From: Thalassobaculum_A sp040219615
Lineage (GTDB): Bacteria; Pseudomonadota; Alphaproteobacteria; Thalassobaculales; Thalassobaculaceae
Assembly (NCBI RefSeq): GCF_040219615.1
Contig: NZ_JAVJSE010000010.1
Coordinates: 62,001-126,000 of the forward strand
DNA length: 64,000 bases
Direction of reading: 5' to 3'
Below are positions 8,915 through 17,972 of the stretch, piece after piece (position 1 is the first letter of the stretch; the number at the start of each line of letters is the position of its first letter). The notes below the pieces were generated by a model. That model was given only the letters and a program-made list of their open reading frames with translations. It did not search any database and was not told the origin of the DNA. The translations under genes and the position numbers were made by a program.

Positions 8915-9409
8915 CTAATCGTCCTTCTTGCGGCGGTCGGGCCGGGTGCCCAGCGGAACGGCCCGGTGACGCCGGTCGGGCCCGACATAGTCCTCTGACC
9001 GTATGAACTGCCGCGGGTCGTTCATCACCAGGGTGATCTTGCGCTTCAGCTCGTCGATCGACACCGGCTTGGCGACGAACGCGTTCACCCCGGCATCCCG
9101 GGCCTCCAGCACCGTCGTCCGGTCGGTGTGGGCGGTGAGCAGGATCACCGGCGTGTGCGGGCTCGGCGAATCGCGGTGAGTGCGCAGGCGGCGGGTGAAG
9201 GTGATCCCGTCCATCGGCTCCATCATGACGTCGCACACGACGATGTCCGGCCGGAAGTCCTGGGCCACGTTGAGCGCCTCCTGCCCGTTTCGGGCGCGTC
9301 CGATATGTCCGATCCCGACGCCCTCGAGCATGGCGACGATCAGGTCCCGCATGGCCTGATCGTCCTCGACGATCAGCGCGCGCATCCGACCGAAGTCGAT
9401 TTCCTTCAT
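8915..9409 (-). CDS. Single-domain response regulator (receiver) with C-terminal DRRH tail
   Basis: This 164-residue protein is a CheY-like receiver domain. It has the acidic pocket VEDD (residues 14-17), the phospho-acceptor Asp60 in VVCDVMMEPMDG, the Thr of LLTAHTD and the Lys of VAKPVS. The tail contains YVGPDRRHR, a short motif common after receiver domains in alphaproteobacteria. There is no output domain, so it probably acts by protein contact. Its ATG overlaps the stop of the hybrid kinase gene (ATGA), so the two are co-translated and the kinase, with its HPt domain, is the likely phosphate donor. Confidence 0.9.
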   Translation of the reverse strand: MKEIDFGRMRALIVEDDQAMRDLIVAMLEGVGIGHIGRARNGQEALNVAQDFRPDIVVCDVMMEPMDGITFTRRLRTHRDSPSPHTPVILLTAHTDRTTVLEARDAGVNAFVAKPVSIDELKRKITLVMNDPRQFIRSEDYVGPDRRHRAVPLGTRPDRRKKDD

Positions 9410-12400
9410 GTTACGCTCCGTTCCGGATCAGTCGCCGCCGACGATACCCGAGCCTGGAAGCTAGCACTCAGTTCGCTCGCTGCAACGGCTGTGCGTTCCA
9501 CCGCATCCTCGATCAACGGGGTGGCGGCCCGGGCGGCATCGACGCTGCCGCAGGCCGCCTCGGCGGCGCGGGCGATCGCCTCGAGCCGGGCGGCGCCGAA
9601 ATTGGCGGCCAGCCCCTTCATGGTATGCGCGGCCCGCCGGGCGGTCGACAGGTCGCCGGCCTCGAGGGCCGCCCGATATTCGTCGAGCCGCCGCCGGACC
9701 TCGGCCGGCAGCATCCCGAGCATGCCGGCGACCCGGTGCGGGGGCAGCACGCCCAGCCCCCCCTCGACCCTCTCGCGGTCGAACAGCGGCAGCCCGTCCA
9801 GCGTCGTCCCGAGGGGCGGCGGCACCGGTACCGGGGCCACCGTCGCAAGGCCGGCAGCGGCCGGCTCGCCCCGCACGACCCGCGCGAGCGTCCGGTGCAG
9901 GAGGCGCCAGTCGACCGGCTTGGTCAGCAGCGCATTCACACCGGCGTCCAGGTAAATCTGCCGGTGTTCCGGCATCGCGTCGGCGGTCAGGGCGATGATC
10001 GGCACCTCGCCCGGCTCTCCCGGCAGGGTCCGGATCGCCCGGGTGGCCTCCATGCCGTCCATGACGGGCATCTGCATGTCCATGAGGATCACGTCGTAGT
10101 CGACCCGCACCGCCGCGCGCAAGGCCTCGCTGCCGTCGACCGCCTCGTCCACCCGGTGCCCCGACTGGGCCAGCACCTTCGAGACCAGCATGCGGTTCAC
10201 ATCGTTGTCCTCGGCCAGCAGGATTCGCAGCGGCGGGACCGGCCCGTCGTCGACCTCCGGGACATCCGGCTCGCCGCGCGGCGGGACCGCTGCGACCCGG
10301 ACGAGGACGCTGAACCGGAAGGTGGCGCCCCGGCCGGGCACGCTCTCGACGGCGATCTCGCCCCCCATGCCCTCGACCAGCCGGCGCGAGATGGCCAGCC
10401 CCAGCCCGGTACCGCCGAACCGCCGGGTCGTGCTGGTGTCGCCCTGCTCGAAGGCCTGGAACAGGTTCTGCTGGACCTCGGGATCAATGCCCTGCCCGGT
10501 ATCCGAGACCCGTCCCTGCAGCCGGACCGTCCCCTCAGGTCCTTCGGTCGCCGACAGTTCGACGGCGATACCGCCGGCGGCGGTGAACTTGATGGCGTTG
10601 GAGACCAGGTTCGAGAGGATCTGCTTGATCCGCAACGGATCGCCGCGGACCCAGGACGGCACCGACGGCCGGACATCGGCCGCCAGAAGGAGCCCCTTGG
10701 CGGATGCCTGCGGCTGGAACAGGCCGGCCACGTCCCGCACCACCCGCACCGGGTCGAACACGATCTCCTCGATCTGGACCTTGCCGGCTTCCAGCTTCGA
10801 ATAGTCGAGAATATCGTTCAGCAGCGCCAGCAGGGTTTCGGCCGAGTCCCGCATGGTGTGCACGAAGGCCTGCTGCTCGCTCTCCAGCGGCGTCCGCGAG
10901 ATCAGCTCGATCATGCCGAGCAGCCCGGTCATCGGGGTCCGCAACTCGTGGCTCATCATCGCCAGGAACCGCGACTTCGCCGCACCGGCCTCCTCGGCCC
11001 GGCGGCGCGCCGCGTCGATCTGGCCCGCCAGGTCACGCAGCGACCGGGCCTGGTCCTCGAGGGCGTCGTGCGCGGTCCGCAGGTCGTGCTCGGTCCGGAC
11101 CCGCTCTGTGATGTCGGCGCGGATGCCGACATAGCCGCCCTCGCGCGTCCGGTACTCCGCCACCATCAGCACGCGGCCGTCCGAGAGCGTCTGGAGGACC
11201 GACTGCTCCGGCGGGTCGCGATGGATCCGCAGTCGCTCGGCGACCCACTCCTCCTCCCGCCCGATCGCCGCCGGGAACTGCCCGGCCAGGGCGGAGTCCC
11301 GAACGATGTCCTCGAATCGCCGACCGATCCGAATGAAGCCCGAGCTGTCGCCGTACATCGTTCGGTAGGTCTCGTTGCACAGCACCAGAACGTCGTCGGC
11401 GTCGTACAGCGCGAAGCCCTCGGACATCGACTCCAGCGCATCGCTGAGCCGCTGCTCGAACTCGGCGGCACGGGCCTGCGCCGAGCGCTCGGCGGTAACG
11501 TCCCGGAACAGGGTCAGATAGCCGCCGTCCGCCATCGAACGGCCGACGACCGCGTAGACCGACCCGTCGTCGTTGCGCCATTCGAAGTCCGCGGAATCCC
11601 GCCGGGCGATGTGCGCGAACATCTCCTGCATGCCGGTCTTCGTCGACGGCACGCCCCGCAGCGCGTCCTTGGCGACGCCCAGCAGCGTCCGGCCCCGCTC
11701 CATCCGGCCCGGATCGATGCCGACCAGTTCCGTATAGGCCCGGTTCCAGGCGACCAGTCGATTCTCGCGATCGAACGCGACCAGCGGATTGGGCATGGTA
11801 TCGAGGGTGACCTGAAGAACCGCCGACGTCTCCGCCAGCTCCGATTCCATGTCCTTGCGGTCGGTGATGTCGACCCGCGTGCTGATCGTGTAGCCGCTCG
11901 GCGTCCGGTTCTCGCGGATCAGGTACCAGTGGCCGTTCCACAGCCGGCGCTCGGGCATCTGGCGGCCGGTCTTGCGGTCGTCCATCCGCTCGCGGACATA
12001 GCCCTCGGGGTCCTCGCTGGCCCGGCCGCTCACATAGACATTGTTCCGCAGGCTGATCCGCAGCACCTCCTCGAAGGTCATGCCGCGCAGGTTGGATTCG
12101 TTCCCGAGATAGGGATACAGCTCGAAGAACTTGCGGTTGGCGACCACGAACCGGTCGCTCTCGTCGTAGACCGAGATCGAATCCTGCACGACGTCGATGG
12201 CTTCCCGCAGGATGCGCAGCGACCGGTCCCGCTCGGCCAGGGCCTGCTCGCGGGCCCGCTGCTCGGTGACGTCCTGCAGCACCCCCACAACCGCGGTCGC
12301 CCGGCCGTCCGGGCCGCGTTCCGCAGTGCCGCGCCCGACCACCCAGCGGGTCTCGCCGGACGGCCGCAAGATGCGCGCCTCGAAGGCGAGATCGCCGCCG

Positions 12401-12993
12401 TCATGGATCGCCCCGAACACCGCAGCCTTGACCCTGGCGCGGTCGTCCGGGTGATACAGCGCCAGGGCCAATCCGGAGTCGAGCGTCAGCACGCCCGGGT
12501 CGACGCCGTGGATCCGATAGACTTCGTCCGACCAGGTGTGGCGGTCTCCCGGCACCTCGATCCGCCAGTGCCCGACCCGGGCCATATCCTCCGCGAGCTC
12601 GATCAGCGGCCGCCGGGTGCGCTCGGGCGCCGGGCGCAGGATCTGGACGATCCCGGTCACCCTGCCGGTGGCGTCGACGACCGGCGACGCCGTGACGTCG
12701 ACCGACAGCACACGGCCCAGCCTGTCGACCCGCTCCGCCCGGAACCGTGCCGGGCGCCCGTTCAGGACGCCGGCCGGCCACCCGTCCGGATCGTCGGCCG
12801 GCTCGACCAGCGAACGCGGGGCGCCGAGGGCATCCGCGGCGGAATGGCCGAACAGCCTTGCGGCGGCCGGGTTCCACGCAACGATCCGGTGGTCGGTATC
12901 GACCGCCACCACCGCATCGTCGAGGCAATCGACCAGCATCGACATGTCGGCGTCCGTCGGCGCGACATCGTCGGTACGGGTCGACGCGCCCAT
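9406..12993 (-). CDS. Hybrid sensor histidine kinase with five PAS domains, receiver and HPt
   Basis: This 1195-residue cytoplasmic kinase has no clear membrane segment. In order it has: PAS (about residues 18-120), PAS of the PAS_3 type (135-245), two PAS-like domains (265-375 and 380-500) and a fifth (505-630). A short coiled coil follows, then HisKA with the phospho-acceptor His in MMSHELRTPMTG near residue 681. Next come the HATPase domain (about 785-905, with DTGQGI and GGTGLGLAIS), a receiver (about 935-1055, Asp in ILMDMQMPVMDG) and an HPt domain (His in AAHTMKGLAANFG near 1123). It therefore encodes a complete His-Asp-His phosphorelay that could end on the overlapping receiver protein. 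GGAGG lies six bases before the ATG. The stimulus is unknown. Confidence 0.92.
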   Translation of the reverse strand: MGASTRTDDVAPTDADMSMLVDCLDDAVVAVDTDHRIVAWNPAAARLFGHSAADALGAPRSLVEPADDPDGWPAGVLNGRPARFRAERVDRLGRVLSVDVTASPVVDATGRVTGIVQILRPAPERTRRPLIELAEDMARVGHWRIEVPGDRHTWSDEVYRIHGVDPGVLTLDSGLALALYHPDDRARVKAAVFGAIHDGGDLAFEARILRPSGETRWVVGRGTAERGPDGRATAVVGVLQDVTEQRAREQALAERDRSLRILREAIDVVQDSISVYDESDRFVVANRKFFELYPYLGNESNLRGMTFEEVLRISLRNNVYVSGRASEDPEGYVRERMDDRKTGRQMPERRLWNGHWYLIRENRTPSGYTISTRVDITDRKDMESELAETSAVLQVTLDTMPNPLVAFDRENRLVAWNRAYTELVGIDPGRMERGRTLLGVAKDALRGVPSTKTGMQEMFAHIARRDSADFEWRNDDGSVYAVVGRSMADGGYLTLFRDVTAERSAQARAAEFEQRLSDALESMSEGFALYDADDVLVLCNETYRTMYGDSSGFIRIGRRFEDIVRDSALAGQFPAAIGREEEWVAERLRIHRDPPEQSVLQTLSDGRVLMVAEYRTREGGYVGIRADITERVRTEHDLRTAHDALEDQARSLRDLAGQIDAARRRAEEAGAAKSRFLAMMSHELRTPMTGLLGMIELISRTPLESEQQAFVHTMRDSAETLLALLNDILDYSKLEAGKVQIEEIVFDPVRVVRDVAGLFQPQASAKGLLLAADVRPSVPSWVRGDPLRIKQILSNLVSNAIKFTAAGGIAVELSATEGPEGTVRLQGRVSDTGQGIDPEVQQNLFQAFEQGDTSTTRRFGGTGLGLAISRRLVEGMGGEIAVESVPGRGATFRFSVLVRVAAVPPRGEPDVPEVDDGPVPPLRILLAEDNDVNRMLVSKVLAQSGHRVDEAVDGSEALRAAVRVDYDVILMDMQMPVMDGMEATRAIRTLPGEPGEVPIIALTADAMPEHRQIYLDAGVNALLTKPVDWRLLHRTLARVVRGEPAAAGLATVAPVPVPPPLGTTLDGLPLFDRERVEGGLGVLPPHRVAGMLGMLPAEVRRRLDEYRAALEAGDLSTARRAAHTMKGLAANFGAARLEAIARAAEAACGSVDAARAATPLIEDAVERTAVAASELSASFQARVSSAATDPERSVT

Positions 12994-13064
12994 GACGTTC
13001 CTCCACGCTCAGCGGGCGATCAGTGTATCGCCGGGAGCGGTGCCCGTCGAACCCGTCCCGCCGA

Positions 13065-14087
13065 TCAGTTGCCGGGAACGCCGTAGTGCCCGTCGATGAA
13101 GCTGAGGTCGATGAACGACATCGGTTCCAGGTCGGCCTCGACCAGGCCTTCCTTCTTCATCCAGGCGACCTGCCCGAGCAGCTGGTCGACCTTGAGCCGG
13201 CCGTCCGGATCGATGAACGGCGAGCCCTTGTAGATCGCGTCCGGCGACGCCTTGGTGTAGGTCTCGAGGATCGGAAGCAGCGCCTCCGCCGCCGGCCCGA
13301 AGCTTCGCTTGCCCGACCCGTCGAGGGCGTTGAAGGCGTCGTGATAATCCTTCGCCGCCTTGCGATATGCCCGCACGAACGCCTCGACCATCGGGCGACG
13401 CTCCGTGACGTTCCTGGTCGAGGTGAACAAGCCGCCGAGCTGCCAGGGCGTGTGCTCGTGCACCCAGCCGATCAGCTTGGCGTTGCCGTCGCCGACCAGC
13501 TTGGCGACGATGTGGGCCGGCAGGGCAACCGCGTCGACCTGGCCGCCCTTGATGGCGGCGATCATGTTCGGAACCGACTGCAGCGGCTTCAGGGCCACAG
13601 CATCATCCGCCCAGCCGTATTTGTCCCGCAGCAGGCCGGCCATGTAGTGCATGGTCGAGCCGACCTGGGTCATGCCCATGCTGTGGCCCGGCAGATCCTT
13701 TATCGACTTGAGCCCGGCCTCGTAGGCCTGGTTCGAGGCGATGAAGCCGACGAAGTCGAAGCCCGGCTCCTCGCGGCTCTGCGCACCGATCACCTTGAGG
13801 GCGCCCTTGGCGGCGAGGTTGAAGAAGCCGGCGGTGAACCCGGTCACCCCGAAGTCGCAGTCGCCGGACGCGATGCCCACGGCGACCGGCTGGGCGGCGC
13901 GGAAGAACTTCAGCTCGGCATCCAGCCCCTCGGCCGCGTAGTACCCCTTGTCGGCCGCGATGAACAGCGGTGCCGACGACACGAATGTCAGCGCGCAGAT
14001 GACGACCTTCTCGGCCGCCACGGCCGGGGCGCCGGCCATGACCGCGAGCGCCGCACCCAGGGCGGCCCCTTTCAGCTTCCGAAGCAT
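13065..14087 (-). CDS. ABC transporter substrate-binding protein, NMT1/SsuA-like
   Basis: This 340-residue periplasmic binding protein starts with a Sec signal peptide (MLRKLKGAALGAALAVMAGA, cleavage likely after AVAA near residue 24). The mature part resembles the NMT1/THI5-like family, with a YYAAEGLDAELKFF segment and a GDCDFGVTGFTAG segment. Relatives bind sulfonates, nitrate, taurine or pyrimidine precursors; the ligand here is not predictable. The ATG at 14087 is preferred over one six codons earlier because GAGGGAG lies just upstream of it. No permease or ATPase gene is adjacent, so its transporter must be encoded elsewhere or it serves another purpose. Confidence 0.82.
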   Translation of the reverse strand: MLRKLKGAALGAALAVMAGAPAVAAEKVVICALTFVSSAPLFIAADKGYYAAEGLDAELKFFRAAQPVAVGIASGDCDFGVTGFTAGFFNLAAKGALKVIGAQSREEPGFDFVGFIASNQAYEAGLKSIKDLPGHSMGMTQVGSTMHYMAGLLRDKYGWADDAVALKPLQSVPNMIAAIKGGQVDAVALPAHIVAKLVGDGNAKLIGWVHEHTPWQLGGLFTSTRNVTERRPMVEAFVRAYRKAAKDYHDAFNALDGSGKRSFGPAAEALLPILETYTKASPDAIYKGSPFIDPDGRLKVDQLLGQVAWMKKEGLVEADLEPMSFIDLSFIDGHYGVPGN

Positions 14088-14190
14088 TGCTCTCCCTCGT
14101 CCCATGCGGGCGGTGGTCCGCCCCTTGCGGCCAGTCTAGCCGGGCCGGGCGCTCGCCGTCACTGTTCCACAGACGAACCCGGAAGCCGGT

Positions 14191-14940
14191 TCAACGGCCC
14201 TCGAAGAACGCCTTGATCAGCGGCAGCGCTTCCGGCGGCTCGACGTCCACATCGTGGCCGATTCTCTCCAGGATCGCGTCGAAGGCGGCAATCCGGGCAC
14301 TGGACTTGTCGTTGGCGTCGATCGTCACCCACGGCGCCGCCGGCGGCGAGCAGTACTTCCGCATATCGTCGTAGGCCTTGCTGTAGTCGTCCCATCTGGC
14401 GCGGTTGCGGAGGTCCTCCTCCGTCAGCTTCCAGCGCTTGGTGGGATCCTCGAAGCGGTCCCGGAACCGCTCGAACTGGGTCTTCATGGAGATGTCCAGG
14501 AACAGCTTGACCAGCCGGGTCCCCTCCTCCGTGAGCATGCGCTCGAACTGGTTGATCTCGTCGTAGCCGCGCCGCCACGCCGCCTCGTCCGTCAGCCGTT
14601 CGACGCGCTCCACGAGTACCCGGCCGTACCAGGACCGGTCGAACACCGCGATCTCGCCGGCCCGCGGCACCCGTCGCCAGAACCGCTGCATCCAGTGCTC
14701 GCGGCGCTCGCCGTCGGCCGGCGCGCCGATCGACCACACGCGCAGGGCCCGCGGGTCGGTCGCCCAGGCGATCCGCCGGATGATCCCGCCCTTGCCCGCG
14801 GCATCCCAGCCTTCCAGGACCACCACCGCCGAGCGCCGCTGGCGGGTATAGGCGCGCTGCAGCATGACCAGATGGTGCTGCCGCTCGGTCAGGGCGTCTT
14901 CGTACGCCTTGCGCTTCAAGGGCGCCTCCGCGCGACCCAC
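14191..14940 (-). CDS. ppk2: Polyphosphate kinase 2 family protein
   Basis: This 249-residue protein has the single-domain PPK2 fold. PPK2 enzymes phosphorylate nucleotides with polyphosphate. The Walker A loop is VVLEGWDAAGKGGIIRRI and the Walker B region is FDRSWYGRVLVERVE. A lid region follows, with KLTEEDLRNRARWDDYSKAYDDM. The length is close to that of class I enzymes; the preferred nucleotide (ADP, GDP or AMP) cannot be assigned by eye. The GTG at 14940 has no good ribosome site. A TTG at 14919 sits behind GCGGAGG and may be the real start, shortening the protein by seven residues. It lies 12 bases downstream of RTX protein 1 on the same strand. Confidence 0.9.
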   Translation of the reverse strand: MGRAEAPLKRKAYEDALTERQHHLVMLQRAYTRQRRSAVVVLEGWDAAGKGGIIRRIAWATDPRALRVWSIGAPADGERREHWMQRFWRRVPRAGEIAVFDRSWYGRVLVERVERLTDEAAWRRGYDEINQFERMLTEEGTRLVKLFLDISMKTQFERFRDRFEDPTKRWKLTEEDLRNRARWDDYSKAYDDMRKYCSPPAAPWVTIDANDKSSARIAAFDAILERIGHDVDVEPPEALPLIKAFFEGR

Positions 14941-14952
14941 CGGCGGGCAGGC

Positions 14953-15711
14953 TCAGAACGTCTCAAAGTTCGACGTGTTCAGACTGGCCGTGGTGACCCC
15001 GACCAGCGTGATGGTGTTCGAACTCCCGAGGTCGATCACGGCGTTCCCGTTTACATCGCTGGTCGCGAGCAGGGCGGACTGGGCACTGTTGATCGAGCTG
15101 CCGTTCAACCCGTTCTGGATGCGCACGATGTCCTCGGCGGTGCTGAAGCCGCTGATGGTGTCGCTGCTGCCGGCGCTGGTGAACTGGAAGCGGTCGATGC
15201 CGCCGCCGCCGATCAGCGTGTCGGCCCCCGCCCCGCCGTCGAGGGTGTCCGCCCCGAGATTCCCGAACAGCCGGTCGGCCCCGTCGCCGCCGCTCAGGGT
15301 GTCGTCGCCCTGGCCGCCGTACAGGGTGTCGTTGCCGATCCCACCAAAGACGGTGTCGGCGCCCTGGTTGCCGTATACGACATCGTTGCCGGTGCTGGCC
15401 GTTATCAGGTCGTCACCGATATTGCCGAACAACAGATCGGTGCCGTCACCGCCGGTCAGCGTGTCATTGCCCTGGCCGCCGTACAGCACGTCGATTCCGG
15501 TCCCGCCACGGATCAGGTCGCCGTCCATGTTTCCGTAGATCAGATCGTTGTCGCCGCCGCCGTACAGGATGTCGGCGCCGTTGCCGCCGAACAGCGTGTT
15601 ATCGCCACCGCTGCCGGTGATGACGTCGTCGCCCCCGAACCCATAGATGAGGTCGGCGAGTTCGGTACCGTTGAGCAACTCGCTGAGGTCGGAACCGCCG
15701 ATGTTGGCCAT
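14953..15711 (-). CDS. RTX protein 1: hemolysin-type calcium-binding repeat protein
   Basis: This 252-residue protein is mostly nonapeptide RTX repeats (about residues 14-172), which fold into a parallel beta-roll by binding Ca2+ outside the cell. Units alternate between GGxGxD and YGNxGxD forms, for example VVYGNQGADTVFGGIGND. There is no Sec signal and no enzyme domain. The last 80 residues have the composition of a type I secretion signal and end in SNFETF, an acidic residue among hydrophobic ones. It starts MANIGGSDLSELLNGTE, close to the start of RTX protein 2 (MANITGTTSSESLTGT). The likely exporter is the ABC/HlyD pair at 40-43 kb. A surface or S-layer-like role is inferred. Confidence 0.85.
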   Translation of the reverse strand: MANIGGSDLSELLNGTELADLIYGFGGDDVITGSGGDNTLFGGNGADILYGGGDNDLIYGNMDGDLIRGGTGIDVLYGGQGNDTLTGGDGTDLLFGNIGDDLITASTGNDVVYGNQGADTVFGGIGNDTLYGGQGDDTLSGGDGADRLFGNLGADTLDGGAGADTLIGGGGIDRFQFTSAGSSDTISGFSTAEDIVRIQNGLNGSSINSAQSALLATSDVNGNAVIDLGSSNTITLVGVTTASLNTSNFETF

Positions 15712-15790
15712 GGCCTACTCCCCCGGATCGGATCATTCCGATATCGAGCATAGCCAGTCCCAGCGGATCGCGCCAACCGGATGTCCCGGT

Positions 15791-17086
15791 CTACAAGCTC
15801 CAGTAGTGCCGATCGGGCGATATCTCGGCAGGGTCCAGCGCCGATGTCACGTCGACCAGCAGGCCGCCGGGACGCACCCGCTGCCCCAGCGCGACCGGAC
15901 CGTCGGCCAGGAACGCCCGGTGCGGGTTCGCCAGGATCAGGGCGTCGAGATCGACAAGCATTGCGGGCTCGACGATCTCCAGGCCGAGTTCGCGCCGCGC
16001 GGTCGCCGGGTCGACCAGGGGATCGGCGGCCAGCAGGACGGCGCCGAGATCGCGCAGCGCGCGTCCTATCACCGGCGCCTGGCTGTTGCGGGCATCCGAC
16101 ACGTTCTCCTTGAACGCCAAGCCCATCAGTCCGATCCGGGCGCCGGCGACCGCGATGCCCGCGGTCGACAGCCGGACCACGATCTTCTGGGCAACCCGGT
16201 CGGCCATGCCGTCGTTGAGCCGGCGGGCCGCCCGGATCAGTTCCGGGTAGTAGCCGTGCGCCTCGGCCTTGGCGATCAGATAGTAGGGATCGACGCCGAT
16301 GCAGTGGCCGCCGACCAGGCCGGGCCGGTACGGCGCGAAGTTCCACTTGGTGCGGGCCGCCGCCAGCACGTCCTCGGTGCGCAGGCCCAGGCGGTCGTAG
16401 ATCAGGGCCAACTCGTTCATCAGCGCGATGTTGACGTCGCGCTGGACGTTCTCGGTGATCTTCGATGCCTCGGCGACCCGGATCGACGGGGCCAGATGCA
16501 GGCCGGCCGGCACCACCGGGGCGTACAGCGCCGCCACCCGGTCGAGGGTGTCGGCGTCCTCGCCGGACACCACCTTGACCACGTCGGCGATGCCGTGGCC
16601 CGGGTCGCCCGGATTGATCCGCTCAGGCGAGTAGCCGAGCACGAAGCCGCTGCCCTGCGCGAGGCCGGACGCCGCCGCCAGCCGGGGACCGAACACCTCT
16701 TCGGTGGCGCCCGGATGGACCGTCGATTCGACCACCACCAGCGCGCCGGGCCGCAGCACCGGCCCGATCAGGTCGGCGGCCGCCAGCAACGGTGCCAGGT
16801 CGGGCCGGCGGTCGCCGTCGATCGGGGTCGGGACCGCCACCACGAACGCCTCGCACCCGGCCAGGCCGGCAGGGTCGGCGGTGAAGCCGAGCCCGGCCGG
16901 CAGGCCGATCGCGGGATGCTCCGGGTCGTTGCGGTCGATGCCGCGGGCGAGGTCGGCGACCCGGTCGGCGTCGACGTCGAAGCCGACCACCTTGCGGCCC
17001 GCCTCGGCGAAGGCGAGTGCCAGCGGAAGCCCGACATAGCCGAGGCCGACGACGGCGACGGTCCGGTCGCGGGGGGCGCCGGGCAT
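15791..17086 (-). CDS. Nucleotide-sugar dehydrogenase, UDP-HexNAc 6-dehydrogenase type (WbpO/TviB-like)
   Basis: This 431-residue enzyme should oxidise C6 of an NDP-sugar to a uronic acid with two NAD+. It has the Rossmann motif VAVVGLGYVGLPLALAFAEAG, VESTVHPGATEE and GYSPERINPGD. The catalytic Lys and Asn lie in ASKITENVQRDVNIALMNEL, and the catalytic Cys lies in GGHCIGVDPYYLI. This last form is typical of the WbpO/TviB branch that acts on UDP-GlcNAc or UDP-GalNAc, rather than UDP-glucose dehydrogenase. Its ATG shares one base with the stop of the epimerase gene upstream (TGATG). It is the last sugar gene of the long run before RTX protein 1, 79 bases further on. Confidence 0.88.
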   Translation of the reverse strand: MPGAPRDRTVAVVGLGYVGLPLALAFAEAGRKVVGFDVDADRVADLARGIDRNDPEHPAIGLPAGLGFTADPAGLAGCEAFVVAVPTPIDGDRRPDLAPLLAAADLIGPVLRPGALVVVESTVHPGATEEVFGPRLAAASGLAQGSGFVLGYSPERINPGDPGHGIADVVKVVSGEDADTLDRVAALYAPVVPAGLHLAPSIRVAEASKITENVQRDVNIALMNELALIYDRLGLRTEDVLAAARTKWNFAPYRPGLVGGHCIGVDPYYLIAKAEAHGYYPELIRAARRLNDGMADRVAQKIVVRLSTAGIAVAGARIGLMGLAFKENVSDARNSQAPVIGRALRDLGAVLLAADPLVDPATARRELGLEIVEPAMLVDLDALILANPHRAFLADGPVALGQRVRPGGLLVDVTSALDPAEISPDRHYWSL

Positions 17087-17967
17087 CAGTCGGGGCTCCG
17101 GGCGAAGCGGTCGAGCGCCGCGATGGTCTCGGACGGCCGGAAGCCCAGGCCCTCCGCCACCACCGTGTCGATCGTGAAGGAGCCGCGCGGCGCCACGACC
17201 TCCTCCAGATGGGCATCGAGACCGAGCCCGGCGGCGATCGTCGCCACCGCCGCACGGACCGGGATCGGCGCCCGGCAGGCCACCGGCACGGCCGTGAAAC
17301 GCGGCAGCGGCTCGGGGGCGAGCAGCAGCGCCGTGACCCAGCTGGCCAGGTCGTCGACATGGACCACGTTGTTGAACGGACCGTCGGCGTTATAGACCCG
17401 CACGGTCTCGCCGCGCCGGATCCGCCCGACCACCTGGACCGGCCAGTTGCGGTCCGCGCCCGGGCCGATCACCGCCGGCAGCCGGATCGCGAGCCCGGGG
17501 ATGCCCGACGCCGCCAGCACGCTCTCGCCCATCAGCTTGGAGACCCCGTAGGGGTCGGGATCGCGGATCGGCGTCCCGGGGTCCAGGCTGCGCTCGCGGA
17601 CGCTGCCGTGGACCGACAGGCTGGACAGGTAGACGAAGCGCCCGACTCCGGCCTGTTTGGCGGCGGCGACCAGGCGGGCGCTGGCCAGGGCGTTGTCGCG
17701 GATCAGGACGTCGGCCGGCACCGCGTCGGCGCGGCCGGTCGGGGTCGAGGTGGCGGCGGCGTGCACCACCGCGTCGAGCCCGGCCGGCAGCGACTCGAGT
17801 TCGGCCAGATCGCCGGGCCAGTCGGTGACCGCCGTCGCGGCCGCCAGGTCGTCGGGCAGCGGCGTGGACCGGCGGTGGGCGATCACCTCGCAGCCGGCGG
17901 CGACCAGATGCCGGGCGACGGTCCGCCCGGAGAAGCCCGCCGCACCGGTGACCAGGACCCGCGGCAT
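17086..17967 (-). CDS. NAD(P)-dependent epimerase/dehydratase (extended SDR)
   Basis: This 293-residue extended SDR enzyme probably epimerises, dehydrates or reduces a nucleotide sugar. It has the cofactor motif VLVTGAAGFSGRTVARHL. The catalytic Ser-Tyr-Lys is spread over VYLSSLSVHG and DPYGVSKLMGE, and substrate-side residues lie in RLPAVIGPGADRNWPVQVV. The ATG at 17967 follows the transketolase C stop by five bases. It is a clear paralogue of the gene at 61248: both share RLPAVIGPG, ADGPFNNVVHVDD / PDGPYNAVVHADT and the PIPVR segment near the C-terminus. The exact reaction is unknown. Confidence 0.85.
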   Translation of the reverse strand: MPRVLVTGAAGFSGRTVARHLVAAGCEVIAHRRSTPLPDDLAAATAVTDWPGDLAELESLPAGLDAVVHAAATSTPTGRADAVPADVLIRDNALASARLVAAAKQAGVGRFVYLSSLSVHGSVRERSLDPGTPIRDPDPYGVSKLMGESVLAASGIPGLAIRLPAVIGPGADRNWPVQVVGRIRRGETVRVYNADGPFNNVVHVDDLASWVTALLLAPEPLPRFTAVPVACRAPIPVRAAVATIAAGLGLDAHLEEVVAPRGSFTIDTVVAEGLGFRPSETIAALDRFARSPD

Positions 17968-17972
17968 GCCGG

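Noticed and set aside
9625..13086. Plus-strand frame of 1153 codons opposite the hybrid kinase
   Set aside because: Shadow of the kinase gene. No domain is visible, and the kinase has all its catalytic motifs on the other strand.
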